From Diplosphaera chodatii (taxonomy: Eukaryota > Chlorophyta > Trebouxiophyceae > Prasiolales > Stichococcaceae), in the NCBI GenBank assembly GCA_032358165.1, contig JAALGY010000042.1:248001-312000 (forward strand): a DNA stretch of 64,000 nt, written 5' to 3'. The translations under genes were made by a program, and so were the position numbers. Shown piece after piece: positions 61,687 to 64,000 of the stretch (position 1 is the first letter of the stretch; each line of letters begins with the position of its first letter). The notes beneath the pieces were generated by a model that ran no database searches, was not told the DNA's origin, and worked only from the letters and a program-made list of their open reading frames with translations.

Positions 61687-63171
61687 CTGCAAACAGCGCA
61701 GCAGCGCCTCACACGTAGCAGCGCCCGAGACTCTGTGTCAGCTCTAGCCCTTACGATTGCAGTGGACACCGGCACCAAAAGGGTCCACCTGCCTGTCGTG
61801 CACCTCGAGTTGAACAGGCTCTTGGACTTGCCACAGCTGACGCCCACCTGAATGCAAGTGCAAAGGCCGCAGCTCCGCGCACCCCGTGGGCCCCTGTGCC
61901 ACATGCGTGTGCGAAAGTGACGATGAAAGGGACAGCCGCCCCTCTCATGTGGGGTGCCACATGCCGGCCCCGTGGTGCCTGCCCACGTGGGCTGTCCCAC
62001 CAACAAAGCTTTTCATCGACCACTGCATGCACACCTGTGCATGAACGTCTGATCTCTGAGCAGCTTCGCCTGGCTGCGTTGCGCATAGATGTGCTGGTAT
62101 CTACTGAATGAAGCGGCAGAACCTGGAAGTATGACTGAGGGATGCAACGGCATGCATCTGAGGTGAAGGGTCATATTGCTGGCAGGCGGGCTTGAGCCTG
62201 CTGTTCGTGTCTAATATGTTGCTGACTCACCAGCAAACGCACCGCAGCGGCGCTGCAGCTCGTCATCTTGCTGAGATGCTGAGTCACATGAATCTCTGCA
62301 GCCCGCCGATCTGCATGCGGCGGTCAGCAATGCAAGCTCGCCATTTCGCTCAGGTGCCCGTGACTTGCTGGTCTACGTTGGCAGCGACGCTATGTATGGA
62401 CGTTACAGCACACGAACAGGTCTACATACAGCTTGATTCGAGAGCACTGACTACAGCTGGGGCAGTGGTGCCCTGCCATGGTGGCAGTCATGCCCCGGAC
62501 TGACTCATGGTTTCTGAGGTTCCATACCGTACGCAAAATCTGAGGCGACGAAAACGTTCTGTTTACAAATGCTGTCAAACTCAGCTGTCACAGAAACCTA
62601 CGCGTTGCTACACCATGCACTTGAGTGCCTGCAGCTGTCGGGGCCACACCGTAGGTTCGACTGTTCATTGCGGCCTGATGCGCCAGACTCGCATCTCAAC
62701 CCACAAGCATCTCACTGACAGTCGCTGGCAAGATAACCCGCCCTGCACAGGCCCGGCACCACTGCCATGCCTGGGGCACTCGACACTGCTCTGTAAGTCT
62801 GCACACTAGCTCGCGTGCGGGGCCTGATCCTCCTGTGAGAGGCTGCCACCGCCTGAAACCTGCTGCTGGGTCTTGATGTCTTGTGCGTCTGCCGGCGTGC
62901 ACTGCTGCAGCAGCCACAACGACCACTGAGGCTGCGGGCCCGACTATTGTACAAGCTGAACCTCCTGCCGTTGCCGGGTCAGCCATCAACACCCGGCTGG
63001 CGCCCCGGCGGCCGCGGCGGCCATGGCGCTGCCTGCCGCGGCCGCCGTCACTCTGCCGCTGCAGGGCTCTGCCACGGGGCGGGCGCATCACCCCATGAGT
63101 CCTCAACTCTGTGCTGCCCGCCGCGGCTGCCGTCACATTCCGCTGCAGGGCCGTGCCACAGCGGGGCCGCG
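61687..63171. other. Spacer between Rh channel and HSP101
   Basis: About 1.5 kb that should contain the missing Rh start exon and promoter and the HSP101 3' UTR. It is rich in short inverted repeats, for example CATGTGG/CCACATG near 61945-61965, and has a G-box CCCACGTGGG at 61983-61992. No reliable coding exon was found. Confidence 0.45.
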
Positions 63172-63190
63172 TCACTCCATGAGCTCCTCC
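63040..63190. repeat. Imperfect tandem duplication (period about 84 bp) at HSP101 3' end
   Basis: Two adjacent copies share cgtcac, cgctgcagggc, gccac and tcac(c/t)ccatgag in the same order. The right copy includes the HSP101 stop codon and last codons; the left copy lies in the 3' flank. Confidence 0.7.
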
Positions 63191-63914
63191 GCCACGTCGT
63201 CTTCGTCCTCGTCTCCGAGGTCGGCCCAGTCATCCGCCAGGCGGGAGCGCTTGCCGTTGGCTGGCGCATCGGGCGGCGGCGCGCACGCGTACTTCAGGCG
63301 CGGCGTGCCCAGCTCGTCCTTCGCCGACCTGCGCTCACATCGGCAACATGGATTGCGGAAATCTCCAGCAGCACATGCAGGGTATGGGCGTGAGTGTCGC
63401 ACGCAATCCGCCGGCCCTGTAGGGGATCCTTGGCGGGCCTGCAGGGAGCAGGCAAGGGGGTTATGCCAGTGCCTCGAAGCGGGGGAGCGGGCCCACCTGG
63501 CCTCCGTCCTCCGCTTCTTGGCAGCTGGCGCGGCCCCCCTGCAGCGGTCGCATAGGCAGGCAGGGTTCAGTGCAAATGGAGCGCACAGTAGGCCGTGAGT
63601 TTGGCTGCATGGTGCTGGGCTCCGCCGCCAAAGCCAGCAGCCCGTACTGCTGTTGCGCATATGCCATCTAGCCAAGGTGCTAGCCACAAACATCAGCCGC
63701 ACTGCGTGAGCGGGAGCCTCTTGCCCAGAGATGCTTTCGATCCACTACGTTGTCCGTGCCCAACCATTGGGACAACTCACGTGTCTACATCGACGGAGAC
63801 GGCGCCGCCGTCCAGCAGCTCCCCCGCCACGATGAGGCGCGACAGGTCCGTGACCACGTGCTGCTCCAGCCACCGGCGCAGCGGCCGCGCGCCGAACCGG
63901 ATGTCGTACGCCGT
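63172..63914 (-). CDS. HSP101: HSP101/ClpB disaggregase, C-terminal part
   Basis: Hexameric AAA+ disaggregase that rescues heat-aggregated proteins with HSP70. Only the last three exons are in the window (transcript order 63914-63781, 63538-63497, 63328-63172); the rest lies to the right. FGARPLRRWLEQHVVTDLSR is the hallmark of the small C-terminal domain of the second AAA+ module. It is followed by a basic patch (AAKKRRTEAR) and an acidic end (DEDEDDVAEELME), as in plant cytosolic HSP101 and unlike organellar ClpB, which lacks such a tail. The tail is longer than in plants, with a Pro-rich spacer (ACAPPPDAPANG). Phases agree at both introns. Confidence 0.9.
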
Positions 63915-64000
63915 CTGCATGCGCCGGAATGATGCAGCCGGTCAGCTCCCCGTCCGCTACAGTGTCGTGCATGAAAGCAGCAGCCGCTGCGGGGGTTGCT

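Overview
The window is nuclear DNA from a GC-rich, intron-dense unicellular green alga. A Chlorella-like trebouxiophyte is my best guess. The reasons are: short exons with G/C-ending codons, about 150 introns that mostly end in TGCAG, plant-type telomere motifs (TTTAGGG) inside introns, a Rhesus-type ammonium channel, and secreted proline-rich kelch proteins. The genus is an inference. All gene models below were spliced by hand from reading-frame continuity, splice dinucleotides and family conservation; no transcript or database support was available.

Layout, left to right. (1) 79-4616 plus: 3' part of a gamma-tubulin complex protein resembling GCP6. (2) 4944-10457 minus: complete translation initiation factor eIF3b. 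(3) 10860-12781 plus: small single-pass membrane protein of unknown function. (4) 13544-16069 plus: organellar (PARL-type) rhomboid protease. (5) 16657-18856 minus: histone chaperone ASF1. (6) 19918-23819 minus: beta-tubulin. (7) 24253-28511 plus: CobW/ZNG1-type metallochaperone GTPase with a His-rich insert. (8) 29647-35085 and 36148-41316 minus: a tandem pair of secreted proteins with Cys-rich repeats, a proline-rich stalk and a kelch propeller. (9) 42479-44296 plus: TMEM53/DUF829-type hydrolase. (10) 45073-49124 and 50006-53650 minus: a tandem pair of unrecognised proteins with a signal peptide, three degenerate KH-like modules and a C-terminal membrane segment. (11) 54671-55815 plus: TMEM97-type EXPERA protein. 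(12) 56416-61686 minus: Rh-type ammonium/CO2 channel. (13) 63172-63914 minus: C-terminus of cytosolic HSP101/ClpB, which runs off the right edge.

Most genes are housekeeping genes of the cytoskeleton, translation, chromatin, proteostasis, metal delivery and membrane transport. They show no operon-like functional grouping. Several neighbours are divergent and share short 5' regions (eIF3b/membrane protein, beta-tubulin/CobW, kelch B/TMEM53-like, KH-like C/TMEM97). The two tandem duplications are the accessory, lineage-specific part of the window.

Two observations stand out. First, the KH-like membrane pair has identical exon number and phases but strongly diverged sequence, and looks like an undescribed family. 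Second, GC-AG introns recur, often with the donor GCGCG; several are forced by invariant protein motifs.
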